Under the pieces are notes generated by a model. It ran no database searches and had not been told where the DNA came from. It saw only the letters and a list, made by a program, of their open reading frames with translations. 64,000 bases of DNA from Bradyrhizobium roseum. Lineage in GTDB: Bacteria > Pseudomonadota > Alphaproteobacteria > Rhizobiales > Xanthobacteraceae. The position numbers were made by a program, and so were the translations under genes. Shown here piece after piece: positions 8,749 to 19,140 of this stretch. The DNA lies in the NCBI RefSeq assembly GCF_030413175.1, contig NZ_CP129212.1, positions 7,091,001-7,155,000 of the forward strand, read 5' to 3'. Positions within the stretch are counted from its first letter, which is position 1. Every line of letters starts with the position of its first letter.

Positions 8749-9108
8749 ATGCTTGAGCGTCGTCAGCATCCGAGAAATCGCGTCTATTATGGCGGCGTGA
8801 TCGCATTCAACGCACGCCAATCGACACTCGATTGCATCGTGCGCAATTTCAGCCCGCACGGCGCGAAAATCGAGTTCGAGAATGCGGCGATCCTGCCGGA
8901 TCGCGTCGAGTTCGACGTCGTGCGCAAGGGGCTGTCCTGTGCGGCCCGCCTCGCCTGGCGCGACCAGAACAGCGCGGGCCTGACGTTCTGCGAGGAGCGC
9001 GAAAGGGGCACCGTCGTCACGCTGGATTGGGCGCGCAAGCTGCGCGACAGCGAACGCGCCAATCGCCGGCTGAAATCGCGGCTCGATCAGCTGCTGAACG
9101 AGTATTGA
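8749..9108 (+). CDS. PilZ-domain protein
   Basis: A 119-residue single-domain PilZ protein. The cyclic-di-GMP binding signature is present as an Arg-rich start (RRQHPRNR, residues 4-11) and DCIVRNFSPHG (residues 29-39), which fits the (D/N)xSxxG part of the family motif. GGAGG precedes the ATG by six bases. Such stand-alone PilZ proteins act as c-di-GMP receptors for motility, cellulose or other surface functions; the target here is unknown. A small membrane-protein gene follows 26 bases later. No link to the box or IclR clusters is evident. Confidence 0.85.
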   Translation: MLERRQHPRNRVYYGGVIAFNARQSTLDCIVRNFSPHGAKIEFENAAILPDRVEFDVVRKGLSCAARLAWRDQNSAGLTFCEERERGTVVTLDWARKLRDSERANRRLKSRLDQLLNEY

Positions 9109-9134
9109 GGGATGGCGGTGTCCGGTGCGAGCCC

Positions 9135-9362
9135 ATGAGCAGCGCTGAAAGCGACGACGCCTTCCTCGCCGCCACGAAGCCGCAAAAGGCAAGGCGACGG
9201 CCGCTGCGCAGGATATTGCTGGCGCTGCTGACCCAGTATGTGATCATCGCGACCATCGTCGGCCTGTCGGTCGCGGCAACGCTGCACTTCGTGGTGACGC
9301 CGAAGGTCGTAGCCCAGTTCGAGGCGATCGAAGCCGCGTTCAAGCGATTGCCGGGGCGATAG
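9135..9362 (+). CDS. Small single-span membrane protein
   Basis: A 75-residue open frame starting at ATG 9135. It has a basic N-terminal stretch (PQKARRRPLRR), one strong hydrophobic segment of about 22 residues (LLALLTQYVIIATIVG onward) and a short tail, suggesting one inner-membrane span with the N-terminus inside. The ribosome-binding site is weak. It follows the PilZ gene closely and may be cotranscribed. I do not recognise a family. The transmembrane pattern argues for a real gene, but this is not certain. Confidence 0.5.
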   Translation: MSSAESDDAFLAATKPQKARRRPLRRILLALLTQYVIIATIVGLSVAATLHFVVTPKVVAQFEAIEAAFKRLPGR

Positions 9363-9386
9363 CGCGTACGAAATACGGATGCCTCT

Positions 9387-9875
9387 CTATCCGAGCGTGC
9401 CGAAGGCGGGAGCATATTGAATGCTCCCTGTGAGCGCCGGCAGGTCGCTCCCTCCAATTGGGATGGCCATCAAATGCGGCCCTGCGAATGGCGACGAGAA
9501 GCCGCTCGCCTTTCCAACATTGAATCCAAAACGTCGATAGAACGCGGGATCGCCGAGAACAAAGATACCCCGCCACCCGGCGGCCTCGCTGTGCGCAATC
9601 CCTTCACGGATCAACTGGTCGGCGATGCCTGCCCGCCGATGTTCGGGCAATACCGCGACGGGGCCGAGCGCCAGCGCGGGAAATGGCGCGTTCATCCGCG
9701 AGAACATGGCATGACCGGCGATAATGCCGCCCTCCACGGCGACCAGCGAAAGCACGGCATCACCAGCCGCACGCAGATCCTCGACCAGCCGCGCTTCGTC
9801 GCGGCGGCCGAACGCAATTTCTTCGACGATACGGATCGCCGCAATGTCGGCGGGTGTTTCGAGCCGGACCATCAT
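9387..9875 (-). CDS. GNAT-family N-acetyltransferase
   Basis: A 162-residue acetyltransferase. The acetyl-CoA binding loop is seen in VLPEHRRAGIADQLI (the Q/RxxGxG/A type motif A), and the beta-strand before it (ALGPVAV) and the FYRRFGF motif are typical of the small GNAT subgroup often annotated as predicted N-acetyltransferases. The tandem ATGs at 9875/9872 begin one base after the stop of the IclR gene, so the two form an operon and are probably translationally coupled. The substrate could be a small amine or an antibiotic; its location beside a putative amine-oxidation locus is suggestive only. Confidence 0.85.
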   Translation of the reverse strand: MMVRLETPADIAAIRIVEEIAFGRRDEARLVEDLRAAGDAVLSLVAVEGGIIAGHAMFSRMNAPFPALALGPVAVLPEHRRAGIADQLIREGIAHSEAAGWRGIFVLGDPAFYRRFGFNVGKASGFSSPFAGPHLMAIPIGGSDLPALTGSIQYAPAFGTLG

Positions 9876-9876
9876 T

Positions 9877-10668
9877 TCACACCAGCATCGCCTTGACCGA
9901 GGCCGCCGCTTCGCGCAAGCGCGGCAAGAAGCGTTCGACCATCTCCTCCGACGACACGCGATCGACATGCGCGCCCATATTGATCGCGGCGACGATGACG
10001 CCGTCATAGCGGCGGACCGGCACCGAGATCGAGCGGAAACCCGGCTCGGCTTCACGGTCGACCAGCGAATAGCCTTTCGCGCGATCGGCGATGATCGCCT
10101 GTTGCAACTTCTTCCTGTCGGTGACGGTGAGCGGCGTCAATTGCACCAGATCCATCCTGTCCAGCGCCGCGGCCAGTTCGTCATCCGACAGGCGCGACAG
10201 CAGCACACGGCCGACGGACGTGCAGAACGCCGGCAAGCGGTAGCCGATATCGATACCTGAGGAAAATACCCGCGTCGGGCTGGCGCGCGCGATGAAGACG
10301 ACCTCGTTGCCGTCGAGGATCGCCATCGACGAAATCTCCTGCGCCTCGCCCGACAGTTTATCGAGCGCGGGCTGTAGCACCGAAACGACGTGATTGGACG
10401 CCAGATAACTCGACGCCAGCAGCAGCACGCGCGGCGTCAGGCGAAACAGCTTGCCGTCGGTCGCAACGAAGCCGGCGTGTTCGAGCGTGAAAAGAATCCG
10501 CCGCGCGGTAGCGCGCGCCAGACCGGCGGCCTTGGCGAGATCGCTCAACGTCATCGGCTGCTGGCCGGCGCCGAACACCTCCAGCACCCGCAGGCCGCGA
10601 TCGAGGCTTTCGACAAAATCCGTCGCGACGCGGTTGTTTGCGTCCTCGGTGCGCTTAAGCTTGGGCAT
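9877..10668 (-). CDS. IclR-family transcriptional regulator
   Basis: A 263-residue regulator: winged helix in the first 80 residues (FVESLDRGLRVLEVFG, then LSDLAKAAGLARATARR as the HTH) and a C-terminal effector domain (about residues 90-260) ending in VIVAAINMG, as in the PcaR/PobR/CatR branch. That branch mainly controls aromatic catabolism. The ATG at 10668 has GGAGG five bases upstream; an earlier in-frame TTG is less likely. It is divergent from a Rieske oxygenase gene, and an inverted repeat in the shared spacer (10725-10739) is a candidate binding site. The gene is followed by a GNAT gene in the same operon. Confidence 0.92.
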   Translation of the reverse strand: MPKLKRTEDANNRVATDFVESLDRGLRVLEVFGAGQQPMTLSDLAKAAGLARATARRILFTLEHAGFVATDGKLFRLTPRVLLLASSYLASNHVVSVLQPALDKLSGEAQEISSMAILDGNEVVFIARASPTRVFSSGIDIGYRLPAFCTSVGRVLLSRLSDDELAAALDRMDLVQLTPLTVTDRKKLQQAIIADRAKGYSLVDREAEPGFRSISVPVRRYDGVIVAAINMGAHVDRVSSEEMVERFLPRLREAAASVKAMLV

Positions 10669-10724
10669 CGCTGCCTCCAAAATCCGCTTGCCTCACAAAC
10701 AGCCTACGTTAAAATCGCACAGAA

Positions 10725-10739
10725 GTTCAATAGGCGAAC
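10725..10739. promoter_or_regulatory. Inverted repeat between iclR and Rieske genes
   Basis: GTTC-N7-GAAC lies in the 92-base divergent spacer, 22 bases before the oxygenase start and 57 bases before the iclR start. Position and size suit an IclR-type operator. Short arms make chance possible. Confidence 0.4.
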
Positions 10740-10760
10740 AAACTCACGGAGACCGTCGCC

Positions 10761-12119
10761 ATGATGAGCCAGGAAGCCAACGACCTGATCACCCGCACCG
10801 GGCGCAAGGACCCGTGCGGCAAGCTGATGCGGATGTACTGGCAACCGGCGGCGCTGGTCGACGAGTTGCAGGGGCCGCGGCCGGTACGCCCGGTCAGACT
10901 GCTGGGCGAGAACCTCGTTCTGTTCCGCGACGAGCAAGGCCGCTACGGCCTGATCGACCGCCACTGCGCGCATCGCGGCGCTGACCTCGCCTTCGGCCGG
11001 CTGGAGAACGGCGGGCTGCGCTGTTCCTTCCATGGCTGGCTGTTCGACGTGTCCGGCCAGTGCCTGGAAACGCCCGCGGAGCCGAAGGATTCGAACCTGT
11101 GCCAGGGCATCCGGCAGCGCTCCTATCCCGTAGTGGAGAAGGGCGGCATCCTCTGGGCCTATCTCGGCGAAGGCGAGCCGCCGGCGTTTCCGGAGATCGA
11201 CTGCTTTGTCGCGCCCGATAGCCACACGTTCGCATTCAAGGGCCACATGAACTGCAACTGGCTGCAGGCGCTGGAAGTCGGCATCGACCCGGCGCACGCC
11301 TCGTTCCTGCATCGCTTCTTCGAGGACGAGGATACGTCCACCGCTTACGGAAAACAGTTCCGCGGCGCGTCTGCCGGCAGCGACATGCCGATGACGAAGA
11401 TTTTGCGCGAATACGACAACCCGATCATCAATGTCGAGCACACCGAATACGGCCTGCGGCTGATCGCGCTGCGCGAGCTGGACGAAGAGCGGACGCATGT
11501 GCGCGTCACCAATCAATTATTCCCGCATGGCTTCGTGATTCCGATGAGCACGGAGATGACGATCACGCAGTGGCACGTGCCGGTCGATGACGAGAACTGC
11601 TACTGGTACGCGATCTTCACCAGCTATACGGCGCCGGTCGACAAGAAGAAGATGCGCGACCAGCGGCTCGAACTGTACGAGCTGCCGGACTACACATCGC
11701 GCAAGAACAAGAGCAACGATTACGGATTCGATCCGCACGAACAGGCGACCGCCACCTATACCGGCATGGGCGCCGACATCAACGTGCACGACCAGTGGGC
11801 GGTGGAATCGATGGGTGCGATCCAGGACCGCACCAACGAGCACCTCGGCACCTCGGACAAGGCGATCGTGCAATACCGCCGCCTGCTGCGGCAGGAGATC
11901 GAAAAGGCTTCCGGCGGCGAGAAGCCGATGCTGTTCCTGGATGCCGCACATGCGCGCAGCATTCAGGGCCCGGCGACCATGGACGGGATCGGCCCGACGC
12001 AGGGGTGGGAAATCTTCTGGATGGAAGTCGACGTCAAACGCCGCCGCGGCGCGCCTTGGGCCGCGCCGGTGCCGAGCGAGATCGCCGGCAAGATCCGGCA
12101 TCTGTCGGCGGCGGAGTGA
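10761..12119 (+). CDS. Rieske non-heme iron oxygenase, alpha subunit
   Basis: A 452-residue ring-hydroxylating oxygenase of the phthalate-oxygenase-like group. The Rieske 2Fe-2S ligands are Cys69/His71 and Cys88/His91. The mononuclear iron site is in GIDPAHASFLH, with Asp176, His179 and His184; the third iron ligand, an acidic residue further on, I did not place. No separate beta subunit, ferredoxin or reductase gene is near, as is common for this group, which borrows a generic reductase. It is divergent from an IclR regulator and is followed, across a repeat, by a glutamine-synthetase-like gene on the same strand. That pairing suggests a substrate first gamma-glutamylated on an amine. The substrate is unknown. 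Confidence 0.9.
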   Translation: MMSQEANDLITRTGRKDPCGKLMRMYWQPAALVDELQGPRPVRPVRLLGENLVLFRDEQGRYGLIDRHCAHRGADLAFGRLENGGLRCSFHGWLFDVSGQCLETPAEPKDSNLCQGIRQRSYPVVEKGGILWAYLGEGEPPAFPEIDCFVAPDSHTFAFKGHMNCNWLQALEVGIDPAHASFLHRFFEDEDTSTAYGKQFRGASAGSDMPMTKILREYDNPIINVEHTEYGLRLIALRELDEERTHVRVTNQLFPHGFVIPMSTEMTITQWHVPVDDENCYWYAIFTSYTAPVDKKKMRDQRLELYELPDYTSRKNKSNDYGFDPHEQATATYTGMGADINVHDQWAVESMGAIQDRTNEHLGTSDKAIVQYRRLLRQEIEKASGGEKPMLFLDAAHARSIQGPATMDGIGPTQGWEIFWMEVDVKRRRGAPWAAPVPSEIAGKIRHLSAAE

Positions 12120-12148
12120 TGTTCTTCTTCCGACCGACGGTGCGGGCT

Positions 12149-12288
12149 TTACCTCGCCCCGCTTGCGGGGAGAGGTCGGATCGCGCTTGCGATCCGGGTG
12201 AGGGGGTACAGGTCCATCGACTGGCATCAACCGCGCAGAGAGAGCCCCTCACCCCGCCCCTCTCCCCGCAAAGAACGGGGAGAGGGAG
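12149..12288. repeat. Intergenic palindromic repeat, family A, copy 2 (inverted)
   Basis: Same element as at 1726-1874 but in the opposite orientation: begins with ACCTCGCCCCGCTTGCGGGG and ends with CGGGGAGAGGGAG. The inner part differs from copies 1 and 3. It separates the Rieske gene from the ligase gene, which have the same orientation, and could weaken read-through between them. Confidence 0.8.
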
Positions 12289-12330
12289 TAACGCGCACCG
12301 CTTTCCTCACAACGGCGTGGGAGCAGCGCG

Positions 12331-13767
12331 TTGAGTTTCGTCGAACGTCACGGCCTGTGGTCGAAAGAACAGCAGGAAGCCGCCAGCCAGCTGCGCAAGA
12401 TCGTCGAAGAGAAAAACCTCGAAGTCATTCGCCTCTCCTTCCCCGACCAGCACGGCATCCTGCGCGGCAAGACACTGGTCGCCAGCGAAGCATTGGAGTC
12501 GCTGGAAAGCGGCTGCTCCATCACCACGACCATGCTGGCCAAGGATACCTCGCACAAGACGGTGTTCCCGGTGTTTACGGCCGGCGGCGGCTTCGGCATG
12601 AAGGAAATGGAGGGTGCCGCCGACGTGCTGATGGTCGCGGATCCCTCGACGTTTCGTGTACTGCCTTGGGCGCCGACCACCGGCTGGCTGCTGTGCGACC
12701 TGCATTTCAACGACGGCCGCCCGGTGCCGTTCGCCACGCGCAACCTCTATCGCAAAGTGATCGATCAACTCGGCAGCCGCGGCTACGATTTCGTTGCGGG
12801 GCTCGAGGTCGAATTCCACCTCTTCAAGCTCGATGACGCGCACATGGCGCCCGAAGATGCCGGCCAGCCCGGGCGGCCGCCTTCGGTCAGCCTGCTGTCG
12901 CACGGCTATCAATACCTGACCGAGCAGCGCTACGATCAGATGGAGCCGGCGCTTGAAATCATCCGCCGCGACGTGCTGGCGCTCGGCCTGCCGTTGCGAT
13001 CGGTCGAGGTCGAGTTTGGCCCGAGCCAGTGCGAATTCACCTTTGCGCCGACTAGGGGGCTGACGCCCGCCGACAACATGGTGCTGTTTCGGTCAGCCGT
13101 GAAGCAGATCGCGCGGCGCCACGGTTTTCACGCCACCTTCATGTGCCGGCCGAAACTGCCGAACGTGTTTGCTTCCGGCTGGCACCTGCACCAATCGATC
13201 GTCTCGCGCGCGGGCGGCGAGAACGCCTTCATGGCCAAGGATGGCGGCGAAGCGCTGAGCCCGTTTGGCCGTTTCTATCTCGCCGGACTGCTGGCGCACG
13301 CCCGCGCCTCCACCGTATTCACCACGCCGACCATCAACGGCTATAAGCGCTACCGCTCCTATTCGCTGGCGCCGGACCGCGCGATCTGGGGTCGCGACAA
13401 CCGCGGCGTCATGATCCGCGTCCTCGGCGGCCCTGGTGACCCCGCCACGCGGCTGGAAAACCGCATCGGCGAGCCGGCCGCCAACCCCTATCTCTACATG
13501 GCTTCGCAGATTCTCTCCGGACTCGACGGCGTCGACCGCAAGCTCGATCCCGGGCCGTCGGCGGACACGCCTTACGAGACCAAAGCGGCGCTGCTGCCGA
13601 AGAGCCTGCGCGAGGCGGTGTTCGCGCTGAACGACGATCCCTTCTTCCGGCAGGCATTGGGCGCGGAGTTCGTGGATTATTACGTCCACATCAAGAACGC
13701 GGAGATCGAGCGATTCCAGGCCGAGGTATCGGACTGGGAGCACCGCGAATATTTCGAGATGTTTTGA
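12331..13767 (+). CDS. Glutamine-synthetase-like ligase (possible gamma-glutamylamide synthetase)
   Basis: A 478-residue GS-family protein. Metal and nucleotide motifs are present as GLEVEFHLF, the Glu-rich EVEFGPSQCEF, SGWHLHQS (in place of the usual GSGMHxHxS), NGYKRY, and RLENRIGEPAANPYLY. Length and divergence fit the PuuA/GlnT-like ligases, which join glutamate to amines, more than housekeeping GlnA; no Tyr adenylylation-loop signature is obvious. No ATG lies near the N-terminus; the TTG at 12331 has GGAG seven bases upstream and gives a full-length protein. In aniline degradation a similar ligase makes gamma-glutamylanilide for a Rieske dioxygenase, so the neighbouring oxygenase is a tempting partner. 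That is inference. Confidence 0.85.
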   Translation: MSFVERHGLWSKEQQEAASQLRKIVEEKNLEVIRLSFPDQHGILRGKTLVASEALESLESGCSITTTMLAKDTSHKTVFPVFTAGGGFGMKEMEGAADVLMVADPSTFRVLPWAPTTGWLLCDLHFNDGRPVPFATRNLYRKVIDQLGSRGYDFVAGLEVEFHLFKLDDAHMAPEDAGQPGRPPSVSLLSHGYQYLTEQRYDQMEPALEIIRRDVLALGLPLRSVEVEFGPSQCEFTFAPTRGLTPADNMVLFRSAVKQIARRHGFHATFMCRPKLPNVFASGWHLHQSIVSRAGGENAFMAKDGGEALSPFGRFYLAGLLAHARASTVFTTPTINGYKRYRSYSLAPDRAIWGRDNRGVMIRVLGGPGDPATRLENRIGEPAANPYLYMASQILSGLDGVDRKLDPGPSADTPYETKAALLPKSLREAVFALNDDPFFRQALGAEFVDYYVHIKNAEIERFQAEVSDWEHREYFEMF

Positions 13768-13771
13768 GCGA

Positions 13772-15451
13772 TTAGCCCGCGCCGCCAGCGATCGCCGACG
13801 CCTCCGCGGCGGCCCGCTGCATGCTCGACGACATTTCAGAGGTAACGGTGCTCTGCTCCTCCACCGCTGCGGCCGTGGACGTGACATATTCGCAAACGTT
13901 CTGGATTTCCGTCCTTATTTCGTTCAGCGCGCTCACGACCTCGTCGGATATCGAATTCAAGCCGCCGATCTCCGTGCCGATCTTGTCGGTGGCCTGCTTG
14001 GCCTGATTGGCGAGGTTCTTGACTTCCGCCGCGACGACGGCAAAGCCCCTGCCGGCCTCGCCCGCCCGCGCCGATTCGATCGTCGCATTCAGCGCCAGCA
14101 GATTGATCTGACCGGTGATGTCGCCGATCATCTCGACGATGCCACTCATGGCCTGCGTGGCGTCACTGAGCCGCTTGGCCTGCGAATCGGCGGAAGCGAC
14201 CCGATCGGCTGCGCCTACCGCGGTCTCCTTCGACTTGACCATCGCCTCGGAAATCTCGCGTACCGAGGCGTTCAGCTCCTCTGCGCCTGCGGCGACCGAT
14301 TCCATCATGCCGCGAACGCGCTCATTGCCCATTCGAACCAGCACTTGCCGGGTGATGTCGCTGGCATATTTCACGACCTTGAACGGCTTGCCGTTGAGAT
14401 CGAGGATCGGATTGTAGGATGCCTGGATCCAGACCTCCTTGCCGCCCTTGCCGATCCGCTTGTATTCACCGGTCTGGAACTCGCCCCGGTTCAGCGCCGC
14501 CCAGAATTCGCGGTAAGTCGGGCTGTCCCGCTCGTCCGGCGCCACGAACATGCTGTGGTGCCGGCCCGCGATCTCGGCGAGCGAATAGCCGAGAGCCTGC
14601 TGAAAATTGCGATTGGCGGTGATGATCGAGCCATCGAGATTGAACTCGATGACGGCCTGCGATTTTCCGATCGCATCGATCTGGCCCGACAGGTCGGCAT
14701 TGCGTAATTTTTGCTCGGTGACGTCGATGGCGAACTTGACGACTTTGACCGGCTTGCCCTTGTCATCGAGGATCGGATTGTACGACGCCTGGATCCAGAC
14801 CTCCCTGCCGCCCTTGCCGATCCGCTTGTACTCGGCCGCCTGGTACTCGCCCCGGTTCAGCGCTGCCCAGAACTCCCGGTAGGCGGCACTGTCGCGCTCC
14901 TTTTGTTCGACGAACATGCTGTGATGCTTGCCCTGGATTTCGGCGAGCGAATAGCCGAGCGCTTTCAGGAAGTTTTCGTTGGCGTCGACGATGGTGCCGT
15001 CGAGCCTGAATTCGATCACCGCCTGCGACCGCTTGGCAGCGGCGACCTGACCGGCGAAGTCCGAGTTCTGCAGGCGAATACTGGCGTCGGCCCATTCGAC
15101 AACCGTGCCGGCACTGCTGCCATCCGCCTTCTTCAGCGGCGTCGCCATCAGATCGAAGCTCCATTTCCCGATCTTGATGGTCGCCCGATGCACCGAACTG
15201 AGCGACTTCAGCATCTGCCGCTGATGGCTCGGGTTCTTGTGGAAGACATCGATATTGGTCCCGATCAGGGTATCGACGTTGAATTTCGGCAAGTCCTTCT
15301 TCAGGTCGGCCTCGGCCTCCCGCAGCAGCTTCCTCACCGCGTCGTTCATGTAAACGATGTTGAGGTCGGTATCGGCGATCATGACATTCGCGCTGATCGC
15401 TTTGGTAGCGAGCAGAGCCAACGAATCGGAATCGGGCTTACGGCGAAACAT
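13772..15451 (-). CDS. Soluble PAS-PAS-PAS methyl-accepting chemotaxis protein
   Basis: A 559-residue chemoreceptor without transmembrane segments. One PAS domain occupies about residues 15-115; two almost identical PAS domains follow (about 140-245 and 260-370), each carrying ALGYSLAEI, REFWAALNRGE and KRIGKGG. The C-terminal signalling domain contains the conserved hairpin tip (ITGQINLLALNATIESARAG region). Such cytoplasmic receptors sense redox or metabolic ligands and signal to CheA. The ATG at 15451 is preferred to a TTG five codons earlier. The gene converges with the ligase gene with only four bases between the stops. No che genes are nearby. Confidence 0.92.
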   Translation of the reverse strand: MFRRKPDSDSLALLATKAISANVMIADTDLNIVYMNDAVRKLLREAEADLKKDLPKFNVDTLIGTNIDVFHKNPSHQRQMLKSLSSVHRATIKIGKWSFDLMATPLKKADGSSAGTVVEWADASIRLQNSDFAGQVAAAKRSQAVIEFRLDGTIVDANENFLKALGYSLAEIQGKHHSMFVEQKERDSAAYREFWAALNRGEYQAAEYKRIGKGGREVWIQASYNPILDDKGKPVKVVKFAIDVTEQKLRNADLSGQIDAIGKSQAVIEFNLDGSIITANRNFQQALGYSLAEIAGRHHSMFVAPDERDSPTYREFWAALNRGEFQTGEYKRIGKGGKEVWIQASYNPILDLNGKPFKVVKYASDITRQVLVRMGNERVRGMMESVAAGAEELNASVREISEAMVKSKETAVGAADRVASADSQAKRLSDATQAMSGIVEMIGDITGQINLLALNATIESARAGEAGRGFAVVAAEVKNLANQAKQATDKIGTEIGGLNSISDEVVSALNEIRTEIQNVCEYVTSTAAAVEEQSTVTSEMSSSMQRAAAEASAIAGGAG

Positions 15452-15639
15452 CGAGGTCCCCAGCAAAACGGCACCTCGTCACCCTGAGCATCGGCGCCTA
15501 AATCAACGTTAATTTCGTGTTCCGTACAATCACGGGATTGTCGGATGGACTCGCCCGATGCGGCGGCAACGGGCCGCGAACTTAACGCAGCCGCGCCACT
15601 CGCCTTTCGCCGCGAACCTCGACCACCAGCGGAATTTTC

Positions 15640-17105
<1,466 letters not shown>

Positions 17106-17113
<8 letters not shown>

Positions 17114-18053
17114 GGCCAAACCTCCCCAGCAAACCCATGATGCCGCCGCGCGCGAACAGCACGATCAGCAGCAACAATGGACCCATGATCAGCGCCCAGT
17201 ATTCCGTGAACTGCGACAACAGCTCTTCCAGCAGTAAGAACGCGATGGTTCCGATGACGGGACCGAACAGCGAACCCATGCCGCCGAACACCACCATCAC
17301 CATCAGCTCGCCGGAGCGGGTCCAGTACATGCCGGCCGGGCTGACAAAGTCGGTATTGTTGGCCAGCAACGCGCCGGCGAGGCCGCAGATGGTGCCCGAG
17401 ATGACGAAACAGACAAGGCGGTACCGGTTGGCATGATAGCCGATCGCCTGCATGCGCTGCTCGTTGGAACGGATGCCCTGCACCACCATGCCGAACCGCG
17501 AATTGATGATGCGCCAGATCAGATAGATACCGCCGAACAGGCAGCCGAGGCACAAATAGTAGAACTGCACGCGGTTCGACAGGTCGATCAGGCCGCCGAA
17601 ATTGCTGCGCTTGTAGATCGTCAGCCCGTCGTCGCCGCCATAGCGCGACATGCCCGAGGCGATGTAATAAGCCATCTGCGCAAAGGCGAGCGTGATCATG
17701 ATGAAATAGACGCCGCGGGTGCGGAGCGACAGCGCGCCGATCACCAGCGCGTACAGCGCCGATGCCAAAAGCGCGACCGGCCACTGGATGAAGCCGGAGC
17801 CGATGCCTTCGAACGCGAGGATTCCGACCGCATAGCCGCCGATGCCGAGATAGGCGGCATGGCCGAAACTCATCATGCCGCCATAACCCATGATGAGGTT
17901 GAGGCTCGCGGCGGCGAGCGCGAAGATGACGATGCGGGTGAACAGCGTCAGGATGAAGATGTTGCCTGACAGCGCTGAATAGACCGGCAGCAGCGTGAGG
18001 CCAAGCACGACGAGCGCCACGACGGCGTTGCTAACGTTGATGCGGGATTTCAT
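17106..18053 (-). CDS. livM: Branched-chain amino-acid-type ABC transporter permease LivM
   Basis: A 315-residue polytopic inner-membrane protein with about eight to ten hydrophobic segments. GYGGMMSFGHAAYLGIGGY near residue 60 is the LivM hallmark, and a cytoplasmic loop that may contact the ATPase follows the run around YAGIR-type residues (GIRSNEQRMQAIGY). The ATG overlaps the livH stop by four bases. It pairs with LivH to form the transmembrane channel. Confidence 0.93.
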
Positions 18054-18967
18054 CGCTTGGCGGCCGGAAACAGCCCCTCCGGCCGCACGACAAGCACGAT
18101 CGCCATCAGCAGATAGATCAGCATCGAGGACAATGCGGGGGCGGCGGTGGAGGCGGCGGAAGAACTCAGCGCCATGCGCAAGAGATCCGGCAGGAAGGCG
18201 CGGCCGAGCGTATCGATCATGCCGACGAAGATCGCGGCCAGGAACGCGCCGCGGATCGAGCCGATACCGCCGATCACGATGATGACGAAGGCGAGAATCA
18301 GGATGTTCTCTCCCATACCGATCTGCACCGTGAGGATCGGCGCCTGCATCAGCCCGGCGAGGCCGGCGAGTGCGGCGCCGAGCCCGAATACCAGCGTGAA
18401 CAAGAGCTTGATGTTGATGCCGAGCGCGCCGATCATTTCGCGGTTGGAGGCACCGGCGCGGATCAGCATGCCGACGCGGGTGCGCATGACGACGAGATAA
18501 AGCAATGCAGCGACCGCGAGCGCGACCGCGATGATCGACAACCGATAGGCCGGATAGGACACGCCGGGGACGATCTGCACCGGTACCGTCAGCCAGGCCG
18601 GCAGCGGCAGCGACAAGCCGGCCGGCCCCCAGATCAGCCGCACCGCATCGTTGAAGAACAGGATCAGCCCGAAGGTCGCCAGCACCTGGTCAAGATGGTC
18701 GCGGCCGTAGAGATGCCGGAGCGCGATGAATTCGAGCGCAATGCCCAACAACAATGTGGCGCCGAGCGCCAGCAGGATGCCGAGCACGAAACTGTTGGTC
18801 CAGGCCACGAACGTCGCGGCGAAATAGGCGCCCATCATGTAGAGCGAGCCGTGCGCCAGATTGACGAAATCCATGATGCCGAACACCAGCGTCAGCCCGG
18901 CGGCCAGCAAAAACAGCAACAGTCCGAACTGGAGGCCGTTCAGCGATTGTTCTACGAGGACGAGCAT
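18050..18967 (-). CDS. livH: Branched-chain amino-acid-type ABC transporter permease LivH
   Basis: A 305-residue permease with the LivH pattern: N-terminal QSLNGLQFGLLLFLLAAGLT, NLAHGSLYMMGAYFA, and IVIGGIGSIRGAFLAA near the C-terminus. About eight membrane segments are apparent. It is separated from the binding-protein gene upstream by 169 bases, so livK may be expressed both with and apart from the membrane components. Function is as half of the transport channel. Confidence 0.93.
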   Translation of the reverse strand: MLVLVEQSLNGLQFGLLLFLLAAGLTLVFGIMDFVNLAHGSLYMMGAYFAATFVAWTNSFVLGILLALGATLLLGIALEFIALRHLYGRDHLDQVLATFGLILFFNDAVRLIWGPAGLSLPLPAWLTVPVQIVPGVSYPAYRLSIIAVALAVAALLYLVVMRTRVGMLIRAGASNREMIGALGINIKLLFTLVFGLGAALAGLAGLMQAPILTVQIGMGENILILAFVIIVIGGIGSIRGAFLAAIFVGMIDTLGRAFLPDLLRMALSSSAASTAAPALSSMLIYLLMAIVLVVRPEGLFPAAKR

Positions 18968-19096
18968 GAATCTAAAACTCTGGACCTAACAAAACAGCGG
19001 CAGCACATCTGCGCCGCCGCCATTTTTGCTGTTGGGCGGATGATCTGCCGCAAACTGCCTCCGGGTCAAGCCCGAGGGCGCGTTCGCGACATCATG

Positions 19097-19140
19097 CACC
19101 GGCCGTGCCAACCATCAGCACCGGCCATGCCAACCATCAC
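19097..19140. repeat. 22-base tandem duplication at the livK 3' end
   Basis: Units 19097-19118 and 19119-19140 differ at two positions (CACCGGCCGTGCC against CACCGGCCATGCC, and the last base). The second unit includes the stop codon of the binding-protein gene, so the duplication copied the end of the gene into the spacer. It has no obvious function. Confidence 0.7.
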
